Below, piece by piece: positions 37,153-46,241 of a stretch of 64,000 bases of DNA; within the stretch, counting starts at the first letter, position 1, and each line of letters begins with the position of its first letter. The stretch spans positions 1-64,000 of the forward strand of contig NZ_KE384530.1 of the NCBI RefSeq assembly GCF_000426485.1, in the 5' to 3' direction. The translations under genes and the position numbers were made by a program. Source of the stretch: Indolivaga capnocytophagoides DSM 22835. GTDB lineage: Bacteria > Bacteroidota > Bacteroidia > Bacteroidales > Dysgonomonadaceae. The notes under the pieces are model-generated. The model did no database searches. It was given only the letters and a program-made list of their open reading frames with translations, and was not told the DNA's origin.

Positions 37153-38310
37153 ATGAAAAAAACTTTACTAACACTATTCGCATTTGCTTTTGTTATGCAA
37201 GGAATTTTGGCTCAGAAAACAGCTATCGCATTTGCCGATTCGGAGATGAAACGCTTTCCCGAAGCTTGGCAGCTCGATCATGGCAAACGATTGTATTTCG
37301 GCTATTCGCAAGGGGTTGGCTGTCAGGCAATGTTAGATGTTTGGAAACAAACCGGAGATCGTAAATACCTCGATTATGTAATCAACTGGGCAGATACTGT
37401 TATCAACGATAAAGGCGAAATCCATTTGTATAAAGTAGAAACTTACAACCTCGATTATATTAAGCCGGGAACAGTACTTTTTGATGTTTGGAAACAAACC
37501 GGAAAAGAGAAATATAAATTGGCGATGGATCTTTTGGTTAATCAGCTGAAAAATCATCCTCGTACTCATGAGGGAGCATTCTGGCATAAACTTATTTATC
37601 AGCATCAAATATGGCTCGACGGTTTATACATGGCTTCGCCTTTTCTGGCCGAGTATGCTGTTACCTTCAATAAACCGGAGTTGATAAACGATGTAGTCAA
37701 TCAATTTATCGTATGTGCCAAACATACATACGATGCTAAAACAGGATTGTATTATCATGCTTGGGATGAGAGCAAAAACCAACGTTGGGCAAATAAAGAG
37801 ACAGGACAATCGCCTAACTTTTGGGGGCGTAGTATCGGCTGGTGGTTTATGGCTTTAGTAGATGTTTTAGATTACATTCCGGCTGAGCATCCGCAACGTC
37901 CCGAATTGATTAAAATGATAAACGGGTTAGCCGAGACTCTTCCTAAATATCAGGATAAAACAGGATTGTGGTATCAGGTATTGGATAAAGGCGCAGTCGG
38001 AGGTAATTACCTCGAAGCATCTGTATCATCGATGTTTATGTGCGGATATGCAAAAGCTGTAAACAAAGGATATATCGATAAAAAATACCGTACCGTAGCT
38101 GAAAAAGCATATAATGGATTGATGAAAACGCTGATAGTGAAAAATGCCGATGGTACACTTACTTTGACTAAATGTTGTGCGGTAGCAGGCTTAGGCGGAC
38201 ATCCTTATCGCGATGGAAGTTTCGAGTACTATGTAAACGAACGCATCCGCGATAATGACGCCAAAGCGACAGGACCATTTATTATGGGATGCTTACAATT
38301 AGGAAAATAA
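37153..38310 (+). CDS. GH105 unsaturated rhamnogalacturonyl hydrolase
   Basis: This 385-residue enzyme with a signal peptide (LTLFAFAFVMQGILAQ) has an (alpha/alpha)6 barrel. It carries the GH105 catalytic aspartate D156 in HQIWLDGLYMASPF and the matching blocks WGRSIGWWFMALVDVLDYIP, NYLEASVSSMFMCGYAKAV and GGHPYRDGSFEYYV. It removes the unsaturated galacturonic acid left at the nonreducing end by rhamnogalacturonan lyases, by hydration. No such lyase (PL9, PL11) is in this window. Confidence 0.93.
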   Translation: MKKTLLTLFAFAFVMQGILAQKTAIAFADSEMKRFPEAWQLDHGKRLYFGYSQGVGCQAMLDVWKQTGDRKYLDYVINWADTVINDKGEIHLYKVETYNLDYIKPGTVLFDVWKQTGKEKYKLAMDLLVNQLKNHPRTHEGAFWHKLIYQHQIWLDGLYMASPFLAEYAVTFNKPELINDVVNQFIVCAKHTYDAKTGLYYHAWDESKNQRWANKETGQSPNFWGRSIGWWFMALVDVLDYIPAEHPQRPELIKMINGLAETLPKYQDKTGLWYQVLDKGAVGGNYLEASVSSMFMCGYAKAVNKGYIDKKYRTVAEKAYNGLMKTLIVKNADGTLTLTKCCAVAGLGGHPYRDGSFEYYVNERIRDNDAKATGPFIMGCLQLGK

Positions 38311-38353
38311 GGAGATCGTCAAATAAAAGAGAGAAGAAAAGAAAACTGAAAGT

Positions 38354-40024
38354 ATGAAGAAATATTTTGTTATAGCAGCCTTCCTGTTGGTGTCGGTATA
38401 TAATTCGATATCGGCACAAGGGGGGCAGTACGCTTATTTATATAAAGATTTACCTTTTGATATGCCGGTGCTTAATCGCCCGACTTTTCCGGACAATAAA
38501 GTTTTGATAACAGATTTTGGCGGAATTGGTGATGGTATAGCACTTAATACCGAAGCTTTTGCCAAAGCGATTGATGCATTATCTGTAAAGGGAGGAGGAA
38601 CATTGGTTGTTCCTCAAGGGGTATGGCTGACAGGACCTATTGTATTAAAAAGCAATATCAATTTGCATTTGATTGATCGGGCTATAATTCTGTTTTCACC
38701 CGACAAGTCGCTGTATCCTTTAGTCGAAACAGTTTTCGAAGGATTGGATACCCGCCGTTGCCAATCTCCTATATCGGGACGTAATCTGGAGAATATCGCA
38801 ATTACAGGAAACGGAGCAATTGACGGAAATGGTCAGGTATGGCGTCCGTTGAAAAAAGACAAGGTCTCAGAGAGATTTTGGAAAAGCGCAACATCTAAAG
38901 GTGGAGCATTTAAACGTACCGATTATTGGATGCCATCGGCTCAGTACCTCCATGGCGACACCATCAGTGATATGAATGTGCCTCGTCATCTGAAAACCGA
39001 AGCCGAATGGGAGTCTGTACGTGATTTTCTTCGTCCCGTGATGATCAGCTTTATCGAATGTAAGAATGTATTCCTTCAAGGAGTTATCTTTCAGAATTCT
39101 CCGGCATGGAATCTACATCCGCTGATGTGCGAAAACGTGATTATTGATGGTGTGCAGGTTCGCAATCCATCGTATGCTCAGAATGGAGATGGTCTGGATT
39201 TAGAATCATGCAAAAACTCAATCATTGTGAACAGTACATTCGATGTGGGTGATGATGGTATCTGTATTAAATCAGGAAAAGATGAAGACGGACGTCGTCG
39301 TAATCGTCCGTGCGAAAATGTAATCGTTTACAATTGTACCGTATTTAAAGGACATGGCGGTTTTGTTGTCGGAAGCGAAATGTCGGGAGGAGTACGTAAT
39401 ATAAAGGTTTCAAACTGTCAGTTTTTGGGAACAGATGTTGGTTTACGCTTCAAGAGTAACCGCCAACGTGGAGGAACGGTAGAAAATATTTACGTTTCTA
39501 ATATGAGTATGTTTGATATTCCGACCGATCCGTTGTCTTTCAACCTTTATTATGGAGGAAAATCGGAAGTCGAGGAACTCGAAGATGGTCGTAAGGTGGT
39601 AAAAGAAGTCGCATCTGTACCTGTGACTGATATGACACCCGTATTCCGTAATATATACATTAAAGATGTGATTTGCAGCAGTGCCCGCCGGGCTATGTAT
39701 TTCAATGGATTGCCCGAGCAGAATATAGAGAATATCAATGTCGAGAATGTAACGATTCACTCCCAGTTAGGGGCCGAATTAGCTGAATCGAAGAATATTA
39801 CTTTCAAAAATGTAAATATATACCCTCTTAGTGGAGCAGCTCTCAGGCTATCGAATGTGTCGGATGTAAAAGTGGAAGGACTGACAACTGATCCGACAAT
39901 AGAAACAATATTTGAAGTTACAGGACGCAAAACCCAGAATGTAGAGATTAAATCGTCTTACAATACTGATAAGATGGATATCTCGGATGAGGTGAAGAAG
40001 TCAACCGTAAAATTAATAAAGTAA
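38354..40024 (+). CDS. GH28 polygalacturonase-family enzyme
   Basis: This 556-residue secreted enzyme has the GH28 active-site blocks NGDGLDLE, VGDDGICIKSG, KGHGGFVVGSE and RFKSNRQRGG, within a right-handed beta-helix. The catalytic aspartates are in NGDGLD and GDD. Bacteroidetes GH28 enzymes cut homogalacturonan or the galacturonic acid linkages of rhamnogalacturonan I. The neighbours on both sides are GH105 hydrolases, which favours rhamnogalacturonan. It is longer than the second GH28 in the window, mainly through an insert around residues 165-215. Confidence 0.93.
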   Translation: MKKYFVIAAFLLVSVYNSISAQGGQYAYLYKDLPFDMPVLNRPTFPDNKVLITDFGGIGDGIALNTEAFAKAIDALSVKGGGTLVVPQGVWLTGPIVLKSNINLHLIDRAIILFSPDKSLYPLVETVFEGLDTRRCQSPISGRNLENIAITGNGAIDGNGQVWRPLKKDKVSERFWKSATSKGGAFKRTDYWMPSAQYLHGDTISDMNVPRHLKTEAEWESVRDFLRPVMISFIECKNVFLQGVIFQNSPAWNLHPLMCENVIIDGVQVRNPSYAQNGDGLDLESCKNSIIVNSTFDVGDDGICIKSGKDEDGRRRNRPCENVIVYNCTVFKGHGGFVVGSEMSGGVRNIKVSNCQFLGTDVGLRFKSNRQRGGTVENIYVSNMSMFDIPTDPLSFNLYYGGKSEVEELEDGRKVVKEVASVPVTDMTPVFRNIYIKDVICSSARRAMYFNGLPEQNIENINVENVTIHSQLGAELAESKNITFKNVNIYPLSGAALRLSNVSDVKVEGLTTDPTIETIFEVTGRKTQNVEIKSSYNTDKMDISDEVKKSTVKLIK

Positions 40025-40048
40025 TAACTACCCCAAATACAATATAAA

Positions 40049-41353
40049 ATGAATTACAAGGCACTATCATTAACATTTGCTGCATTTCTAGGAGCTTCGT
40101 CAATATTTGCACAAGCGAAACAAAGTGCTTCTCAAGTAGCTCAGGCTATTGGCGACCGTATTATAAGCGAAACGCCTTACCTATTTGTGAATAAGGCTAC
40201 AGGACAGACTTACAATAGCCTGAAAGGAATACCTCTGACTATGGATATGAAAGTACAGAACGAGTATAATGACTGGCATTATACTAACGGAGTACTCAAT
40301 ATTGCTTTATTGGAATTAGCTGATGCGACAAAGCAAGATAAGTATGAGACATATGCCTTTAAGAATATGGACTTTGTATTCGATAAAGATAATATCGGAT
40401 ATTTCAAACGTCAGTACGATGAGGCGTTCAAAGACGGAGGATGGAAAGCTATCCGCAAATTGAGCTGGCATATGATTTTCAGGGGAAAACGTTTGGATGA
40501 TAACGGACCTATGGGAGCAAGCCTTATCGAATTGAATATGCGCAGAGCTACGCCTGCTTATAAGGCTTATATAGACGAAACTAACGAACATCTGATGTAT
40601 GGCGAACCTCGCCTGAGCGATGGTACTATTGCCCGTATTTGGCCTCACGAAAATACAATCTGGGCAGATGACCTGTTTATGGCTGTATCGTTTTTGAGTC
40701 GTATGGGTAAAATGACAGGCGATGTAAAATATTTTGATGATGCAGCTAATCAGGTTCTTAATTACACAAAGTACCTATGGCATCCCGGAAAGCAAATTTA
40801 TTACCATTGCTATCATACCGATACCAAAGAATTAGGTGTTGCACATTGGTCGCGTGCCAACGGTTGGATGCTGATGGCTCAGGCCGATTTATTGACTATG
40901 CTCCCCAAAGATCATCCGAAAAGAGCGGCACTTATCGAGAACTTCAAACAACAGGTGAGCGGAGTTTGCCGTTATCAGGGTAAAAACGGATTGTGGCATC
41001 AATTGCTTGATAAACCCGATTCGTACGAAGAAACTACAGGCACAGCTATGTTTGTATTTGGTATCGCAAGAGGTGTAAGAGAAGGTTGGATTCATCCTGA
41101 TTTTATCTATGTGGCAGAACAAGGCTTAAAGGGCTTGATGACAAAATTATCTGATGCGGGAGATGTAACCGATATCTGTGTGGGTACAGGCATTATGCCA
41201 TCGTTGGCGTATTACTATAACCGTCCCGTGCAGAAGAATGCACCGATGGGCGAAGGCCCTGTAATCCGTGCTCTGGTAGAAATGTCGAAAGCCAAGAAAT
41301 ACAGTGAAATTTCGGCTGATGCTCAGTATGATAAGATTGTAGTGAGGAAATAG
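40049..41353 (+). CDS. Second GH105 hydrolase
   Basis: This 434-residue enzyme with a signal peptide (LSLTFAAFLGASSIFAQ) has the GH105 catalytic region ENTIWADDLFMAVSFLSRMG (D207/D208), plus HWSRANGWMLMAQADLLTML and a late GTAMFVFGIARGV. It is clearly diverged from the first GH105, so the two probably prefer different aglycones or substitutions. It is the last gene of the plus-strand operon: the next gene has its own promoter and different function. Confidence 0.92.
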   Translation: MNYKALSLTFAAFLGASSIFAQAKQSASQVAQAIGDRIISETPYLFVNKATGQTYNSLKGIPLTMDMKVQNEYNDWHYTNGVLNIALLELADATKQDKYETYAFKNMDFVFDKDNIGYFKRQYDEAFKDGGWKAIRKLSWHMIFRGKRLDDNGPMGASLIELNMRRATPAYKAYIDETNEHLMYGEPRLSDGTIARIWPHENTIWADDLFMAVSFLSRMGKMTGDVKYFDDAANQVLNYTKYLWHPGKQIYYHCYHTDTKELGVAHWSRANGWMLMAQADLLTMLPKDHPKRAALIENFKQQVSGVCRYQGKNGLWHQLLDKPDSYEETTGTAMFVFGIARGVREGWIHPDFIYVAEQGLKGLMTKLSDAGDVTDICVGTGIMPSLAYYYNRPVQKNAPMGEGPVIRALVEMSKAKKYSEISADAQYDKIVVRK

Positions 41354-41378
41354 ATAACCGATATTATCTGAAAATCTA

Positions 41379-41386
41379 TAACTTTG
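41379..41386 (+). promoter_or_regulatory. -7 box for the nucleosidase-like gene
   Basis: TAACTTTG matches TAnnTTTG. It lies 25 bp before the ATG at 41411 and overlaps the TTG that would otherwise serve as an upstream start at 41384. This supports the ATG as the true start and an independent transcription unit. The -33 element is weak. Confidence 0.5.
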
Positions 41387-41410
41387 CCGATCAATCAATA
41401 TTCAGTATTT

Positions 41411-41986
41411 ATGCAACCAGATTTGTTCGAGAATCCATTGTTTGTATTTGCCTTGGAAGTTGAGGCTGCCGATTTGTTTACCGGCTATAATCCTTTGTTT
41501 GTGGGAGTAGGGAAGGTTAATGCCGCTTATCAGCTGACTAAACGCATCGGTGAAAATAAACCCTCTGTCATAATCAATTTAGGATCGGCAGGCAGTAATA
41601 CATTCAGAAAAGGATCGGTTGTATGCTGTACTCAATTTGTACAACGGGATATGGATGCAACCGGCATTGGTTGTAATCAGTATCAAACCCCGTTTTCAGA
41701 GGTTGAACCAATTTTGAATCATGGCATAGTTATAGACGATTTACCTCATGGAATTTGCGGAACCGGCGATAATTTCGAAATAGCACATTCAACTCCTATA
41801 TACAATGTTATTGATATGGAGGCTTATGCGCTGGCTTATATCGCCCATCAAGAAAATATTCCGTATCTGTGTCTTAAATATATTTCGGATGGTGCAGATA
41901 ATAATGCAGCGGATGATTGGTCGACTTCTGTTCAGAATGCCGCACGATCTCTCAGGGCTGTTATAGATAAAATCCAGAATAAATAA
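41411..41986 (+). CDS. Nucleoside phosphorylase / MTA-SAH nucleosidase-like protein
   Basis: Start chosen at the ATG at 41411 (MQPDLFENPLFVFALEVEAA) rather than a TTG at 41384. The 191-residue protein has a phosphorylase fold: LFVGVGKVNAAYQLTKRI, INLGSAGSN, VIDMEAYALAYIA with the purine-site glutamate, and KYISDGADNNAADDW. It would cleave a purine nucleoside, possibly in the activated-methyl cycle. It is shorter than typical nucleosidases (about 230). It is probably housekeeping and only positioned by chance between the two sugar operons. Confidence 0.78.
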   Translation: MQPDLFENPLFVFALEVEAADLFTGYNPLFVGVGKVNAAYQLTKRIGENKPSVIINLGSAGSNTFRKGSVVCCTQFVQRDMDATGIGCNQYQTPFSEVEPILNHGIVIDDLPHGICGTGDNFEIAHSTPIYNVIDMEAYALAYIAHQENIPYLCLKYISDGADNNAADDWSTSVQNAARSLRAVIDKIQNK

Positions 41987-42006
41987 TAATCAGAGATAAA
42001 AGAAAG

Positions 42007-42037
42007 GGCAGATTGTTTATTCAATCTGCCTTTTTTT
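42007..42037 (+). terminator. Rho-independent terminator between convergent operons
   Basis: GGCAGATTG and CAATCTGCC form a perfect 9-bp stem with loop TTTATT, followed by seven T residues. It ends the nucleosidase gene and overlaps the end of the convergent GH115 gene. It can serve both strands, though the minus-side T tract is weaker. Confidence 0.9.
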
Positions 42038-44840
42038 ATTTTACAGGTACTTGGTAAAAGGCTCTGCTCTTATCAAAATCCACCATAATCTGATCAAGTA
42101 CAACACCTTCATCCAAAGCATATATACGGATGGTATGTTTACCCGGTTTATCGAACCTATGCATTGTCTCTTTAACAGCCTGATTGCGCAGAACATTGAT
42201 TTTCCACGGTTCACTGCGGAATTCGGTTGCCAGAGATACTATCTGAGGTTTTTCGTTATCAACGGCTATTGCAAATCTAAGGTCTTTTCCTTCAATCGGA
42301 TGATTTGGAATAAGGCATGTTCTGATTATTGCATCACCCGTACTGGTTGTATGTATAGTATATTCAATCTGATGGGCTTCGCCCACAGGCACGGTGACCG
42401 CTTTAAGACTGTGCCCGAGTCCTTCTATAACCCGTGATTGTTTGGATGTTAAAGAACTTTCTGTTGCATCAAGAGCAATCATTCTGTTAGATTCTACATT
42501 ACTTTCGTTGTTTATCAGAGCCGACAAGCTTATAGGATAATGATCACCATTAACAGACAGAGAGAATGATCCTGATATATTATTATTCAAGTTGTTCCAA
42601 TCTATACTGAGTATCAGCCGTTTTTCGGCGAATAATCCGGTGTTGATCTCCTTGATGTTCAGCCATTCCGGTTTATTGTCAAAAGACCATTTGACGGGCT
42701 TATTTCCTTGTTGAAACAAAGCTATAAATGTAGAATCTTGCTCGTCTTTTACAAGAGTAGTCAACGAAACAGGCTTGCCGGATAAAGCAGGCTGATCTTC
42801 ATTTTCGAACCATACGGCAACCTTATCCGAATTATCACTTGAGATCTTCTCTGGAAGTGATGCTTGTTCGAAAACAGCCAGTTTACGTGGTTTCATATCC
42901 ATCATTCCGTCCCATTTCATCTTCGAGATATCTCTGTTGTATGTATAAGTAAGAGCAGCAATGTTGTTATAAGCATTTTTACTCCATTGAGAATATTCGT
43001 TCGCAACAGGGAGGTTATGATTTGCAAACAGTCGGGTCTTTTGTGCATACAGCAACTTTTTGTTCATCTCGGCAGACGCATATACCGGATAGGCTATCAG
43101 CTGAAAATAAGCGTCTTTTAGTCTTTCGGGAACTTCTGTTTCTAATTGGCTCACCTTATTACTGATATTATCATAGTCGGAGATACGTCTTTGTATTTCG
43201 TCCCCAAACATAAACGGATTGAACTGGGTATCTGTAGTCGGGGTCTTACCTCCTTTGATGGCTGAATATTCTTCTACACGGCTCCATCCCATAAATTCTG
43301 GACGCCGTATATTTGCCAGACGGTAATATTCTCTCATCACCGAACTTAGTTCAGTAGATAGCCCTGATCCGAAATTTCGCTCCATCCATTTTTGCATGTG
43401 ACTATAGACGGAATTGTCGTTTACACTGTTTATATTCCATGCCATATCGAGGAAGAACTCCATGTCGTATTCTGCCGGTTTTATATCTCCGACATTCAGT
43501 ATCCAAAGCTTACGGACATTGTGATCCCATGCGTTTTTCATCTGATAATATATCAATGATGGCTGGGTTGTAGACAGCCACAAGTAGTCATGAGGGCGTC
43601 CCCAATAAGAAACGTGATAATATATCCCTCCTCCGCCTTTGCGATTCTGTTCTTCCTTGTTACTCAAGCGGGTTAAGTAGCCGTAGTTGTCGTCGCACCA
43701 AACCAAAGTAACATCTTCGGGCAGTTTCAGCCCGTTTTCATACACACTCAGAACCTCTTTGTAGGGGATGAATGCCTGAGGTATCAGCGATGCGTCTTTA
43801 CCCACATATCGGGTTAATAGTTTGCGTTGATTATTAATCACATCCTGAAGAACTGATGTTTGCTCATCTAAAGTCTTAACGCCTTCCATATGTCCATCAT
43901 GTACACCACGCATACCTATGGTATAGAAGTTTTCGAATCTTCCGGCTTCGGCAAGTCTTTCTCCCCAATAGTTGTTGATCGTTTCTTTATTCGTCAGGTA
44001 ATTATATTCTCCGTATTTCTTGTTATCCCATTCTCCTGCACCGTTTCTCATCAAAGGTTCGCAATGAGACGTTCCCAATACTATTCCGTATTTATCAGCC
44101 ATCTCTTTATTGCCATCCACAAAATAGAAAGGGATGGTCGATTCGTGCATGGCAGGCCAGAGTGTATTGGCTCGTAATCGCAGGAGTAATTCGAAGATAC
44201 GGGCGTAGGTTTTAGGACCTATCTGACCTTTTCGGTCGGTTTGTTCGTAATTCTTACTGCTCCAAGGCATCAGCCCCCAGTCTTCGTCGTTCAGAAATAT
44301 ACCTCGGTATTGCACCGATGGTTGCTGCAATGTATAGTAGTCGTCTGGAATAGTTATGCTGTCTTTTTTCTTAGGCAGAACGTCTGCCCACCATACCCAT
44401 GGAGATACGCCGATAAGCCTCGACAGTTCCAGTATTCCGTAAGCTGTACCTCTGCTGTCGCTTCCTGCCACAACAAGAATTTTTCGGTTTTGGTAAGTTA
44501 CTATCTGTATCTGAAATGCTTCCCATTGACCTCTTAGCTTATCTACGGATATTAATTTCCTGCTGACTAACTCGTCTATAAACTTATTTGTCCCAATGGT
44601 TCCTGCAACAACCGAGAACAAGCCGTTAGCATCTTGTAAGTCGGCTTTAACTTCCGATACAAGCGTAGCATCAGAGATAAAGATGTCTTTACTCGTTTGT
44701 ACGACACTGGTTTCATTCTTGTCAATATATATCGATAACGGTTTGTCTTTATTCAGTAATGCGAAGTCTTCTGCAAACGAAGGCATAATGGTACAGATAA
44801 ATACTATAATAAAGATGAGTTTTTTTGTGGTGTGTTTCAT
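42036..44840 (-). CDS. GH115 family alpha-glucuronidase
   Basis: This 934-residue secreted enzyme (signal IIVFICTIMPSFAE) has GH115 blocks: ELSRLIGVSPWVWWADVLPK, VQYRGIFLNDEDWGLMPW, GMRGVHDGHMEG, VWCDDNYGYLTRLS and DIKPAEYDMEFFLDMAWN, followed by C-terminal beta-sandwich domains. The family releases glucuronic acid or its 4-O-methyl form from xylan or arabinogalactan. With GH42, GH43 and GH106 next door, arabinogalactan or rhamnogalacturonan side chains are more likely than xylan. It is the last gene of the minus-strand operon. The 62-bp gap before it has a half palindrome (44860-44867). Confidence 0.9.
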   Translation of the reverse strand: MKHTTKKLIFIIVFICTIMPSFAEDFALLNKDKPLSIYIDKNETSVVQTSKDIFISDATLVSEVKADLQDANGLFSVVAGTIGTNKFIDELVSRKLISVDKLRGQWEAFQIQIVTYQNRKILVVAGSDSRGTAYGILELSRLIGVSPWVWWADVLPKKKDSITIPDDYYTLQQPSVQYRGIFLNDEDWGLMPWSSKNYEQTDRKGQIGPKTYARIFELLLRLRANTLWPAMHESTIPFYFVDGNKEMADKYGIVLGTSHCEPLMRNGAGEWDNKKYGEYNYLTNKETINNYWGERLAEAGRFENFYTIGMRGVHDGHMEGVKTLDEQTSVLQDVINNQRKLLTRYVGKDASLIPQAFIPYKEVLSVYENGLKLPEDVTLVWCDDNYGYLTRLSNKEEQNRKGGGGIYYHVSYWGRPHDYLWLSTTQPSLIYYQMKNAWDHNVRKLWILNVGDIKPAEYDMEFFLDMAWNINSVNDNSVYSHMQKWMERNFGSGLSTELSSVMREYYRLANIRRPEFMGWSRVEEYSAIKGGKTPTTDTQFNPFMFGDEIQRRISDYDNISNKVSQLETEVPERLKDAYFQLIAYPVYASAEMNKKLLYAQKTRLFANHNLPVANEYSQWSKNAYNNIAALTYTYNRDISKMKWDGMMDMKPRKLAVFEQASLPEKISSDNSDKVAVWFENEDQPALSGKPVSLTTLVKDEQDSTFIALFQQGNKPVKWSFDNKPEWLNIKEINTGLFAEKRLILSIDWNNLNNNISGSFSLSVNGDHYPISLSALINNESNVESNRMIALDATESSLTSKQSRVIEGLGHSLKAVTVPVGEAHQIEYTIHTTSTGDAIIRTCLIPNHPIEGKDLRFAIAVDNEKPQIVSLATEFRSEPWKINVLRNQAVKETMHRFDKPGKHTIRIYALDEGVVLDQIMVDFDKSRAFYQVPVK

Positions 44841-44902
44841 ATGCTGAATCTAATGTAATAGGTCTGTAAATATAAGATAATGGCTAATTTGCAACAATAG
44901 CT

Positions 44903-46240
44903 TTACTCGAATAATAGATCATTTATTGTGATATAATTGTCTGTACTTCCAAATTGTGTTCCGTCTTTTTTATACCATACGCCATGTTCTCCCATTACTT
45001 CAATTGTAACCATGTAGTTGTTAATAGGCAATAAAGGACTTACAAATTTAAGAGACTCAATCTCTATCTTGCTGTAAAAATCGACTATTGTATTTATTAT
45101 CAGATCATTTTTTTTGTTCTTTAGAGTCACTCGGGCATATCCTCCCGTATTCTTCGAAATACCCTTTATCGCAATCCGTCTGCCTTTGAAAGGAACAGTA
45201 ATACTTGTGCCTTTTTCGTTGGATACAAATCGGTTGTTATCTGTCGGTCGATCATTAAAGGCTGTCAATTGGTATCCATTATTATAAGGATACCAGCTTT
45301 CGAGAAATCGGGGAACAGACATTTTTCCGTTTTCAATACTAACGGGCAGCCAGACCTGTGTAGCCGCAGACCCTTGTCTCGGATACGACCAACGGTCTCC
45401 CATATAGATATGCAAAGTATCTTGCGCATTGGTTATCAAAGGAAAAACAAACGAGCATTGCGAATTCCATGTAAGGCTTCCTTCAGGGGCAAAAGTACCT
45501 TTATTTTCCCAAGGTCCGGCAAGGTTTTTCGAAGTCAGGTAATAATTGTCGTTGCGCTCCCAACTTGTTTTGTTCGAAAACAACCAGTAATACAAGCCTT
45601 TGCTTTTGAGCATAGCGGGAGATTCTCCACCTTTCGCAATATCTGATACAACTATATTCTTCACCGATTTGTAGTCTTCTGATAACTCATAAATAAAACC
45701 TTCATGCGTGAGAAGGTAGCCTTTTCCATCGGTATCCTGAAATGTACCCAGATCCCATTTTCGGAGATACTTTCCATTATGAAGAAGGTCTCCCTGAAAT
45801 TGATAATCTCCATTTATCGTTTTGCTGGTAGCATACCCTACATGAGGGTCGTTATATTTTAAATCATCGCAATGCATATACATCACAAATTCTCCTGTCG
45901 ACGGGCTTTTCATGACCTTCACCCGTTCTCCTATTCTTGAAGGGCCTAACAAGCCGTCTTTCTGAACCGGGAGAACGATTTTTTCGAATGTCCAGTTAAT
46001 AAGATCGGTAGAGGAATAGCAGCTGAATCCGGAGAAAGCATTGATAGTATCGGATTTATATTCACCGAATAAGTAATACTTATCACCCTCTTTTACTACA
46101 CATCCACCGTGTGCATTCACTTCCTTGTTGTTCTGATCGAACCATGCCACACCGCTCGTTATAGCTTGATATCTCTGAGATAGAACTGTAAAAGAAGATA
46201 AAAATGCCAATATAAATAGTATTCCGTATGATCTTATCAT
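44903..46240 (-). CDS. GH43-family glycosidase
   Basis: This 445-residue secreted protein (signal GILFILAFLSSFTVLSQ) has a five-bladed propeller with NAHGGCVVKEGDKYYLFGEY, VKVMKSPSTGEFVMYMHCDD, GTFQDTDGKGYLLTHEGFIY and a C-terminal beta-sandwich. The pattern resembles GH43 subfamilies with exo-galactosidase activity (such as 24 or 34), rather than arabinofuranosidases; the subfamily is not certain. It lies 1 bp after GH28 on the same operon. It probably trims galactan side chains. Confidence 0.82.
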   Translation of the reverse strand: MIRSYGILFILAFLSSFTVLSQRYQAITSGVAWFDQNNKEVNAHGGCVVKEGDKYYLFGEYKSDTINAFSGFSCYSSTDLINWTFEKIVLPVQKDGLLGPSRIGERVKVMKSPSTGEFVMYMHCDDLKYNDPHVGYATSKTINGDYQFQGDLLHNGKYLRKWDLGTFQDTDGKGYLLTHEGFIYELSEDYKSVKNIVVSDIAKGGESPAMLKSKGLYYWLFSNKTSWERNDNYYLTSKNLAGPWENKGTFAPEGSLTWNSQCSFVFPLITNAQDTLHIYMGDRWSYPRQGSAATQVWLPVSIENGKMSVPRFLESWYPYNNGYQLTAFNDRPTDNNRFVSNEKGTSITVPFKGRRIAIKGISKNTGGYARVTLKNKKNDLIINTIVDFYSKIEIESLKFVSPLLPINNYMVTIEVMGEHGVWYKKDGTQFGSTDNYITINDLLFE

Positions 46241-46241
46241 T

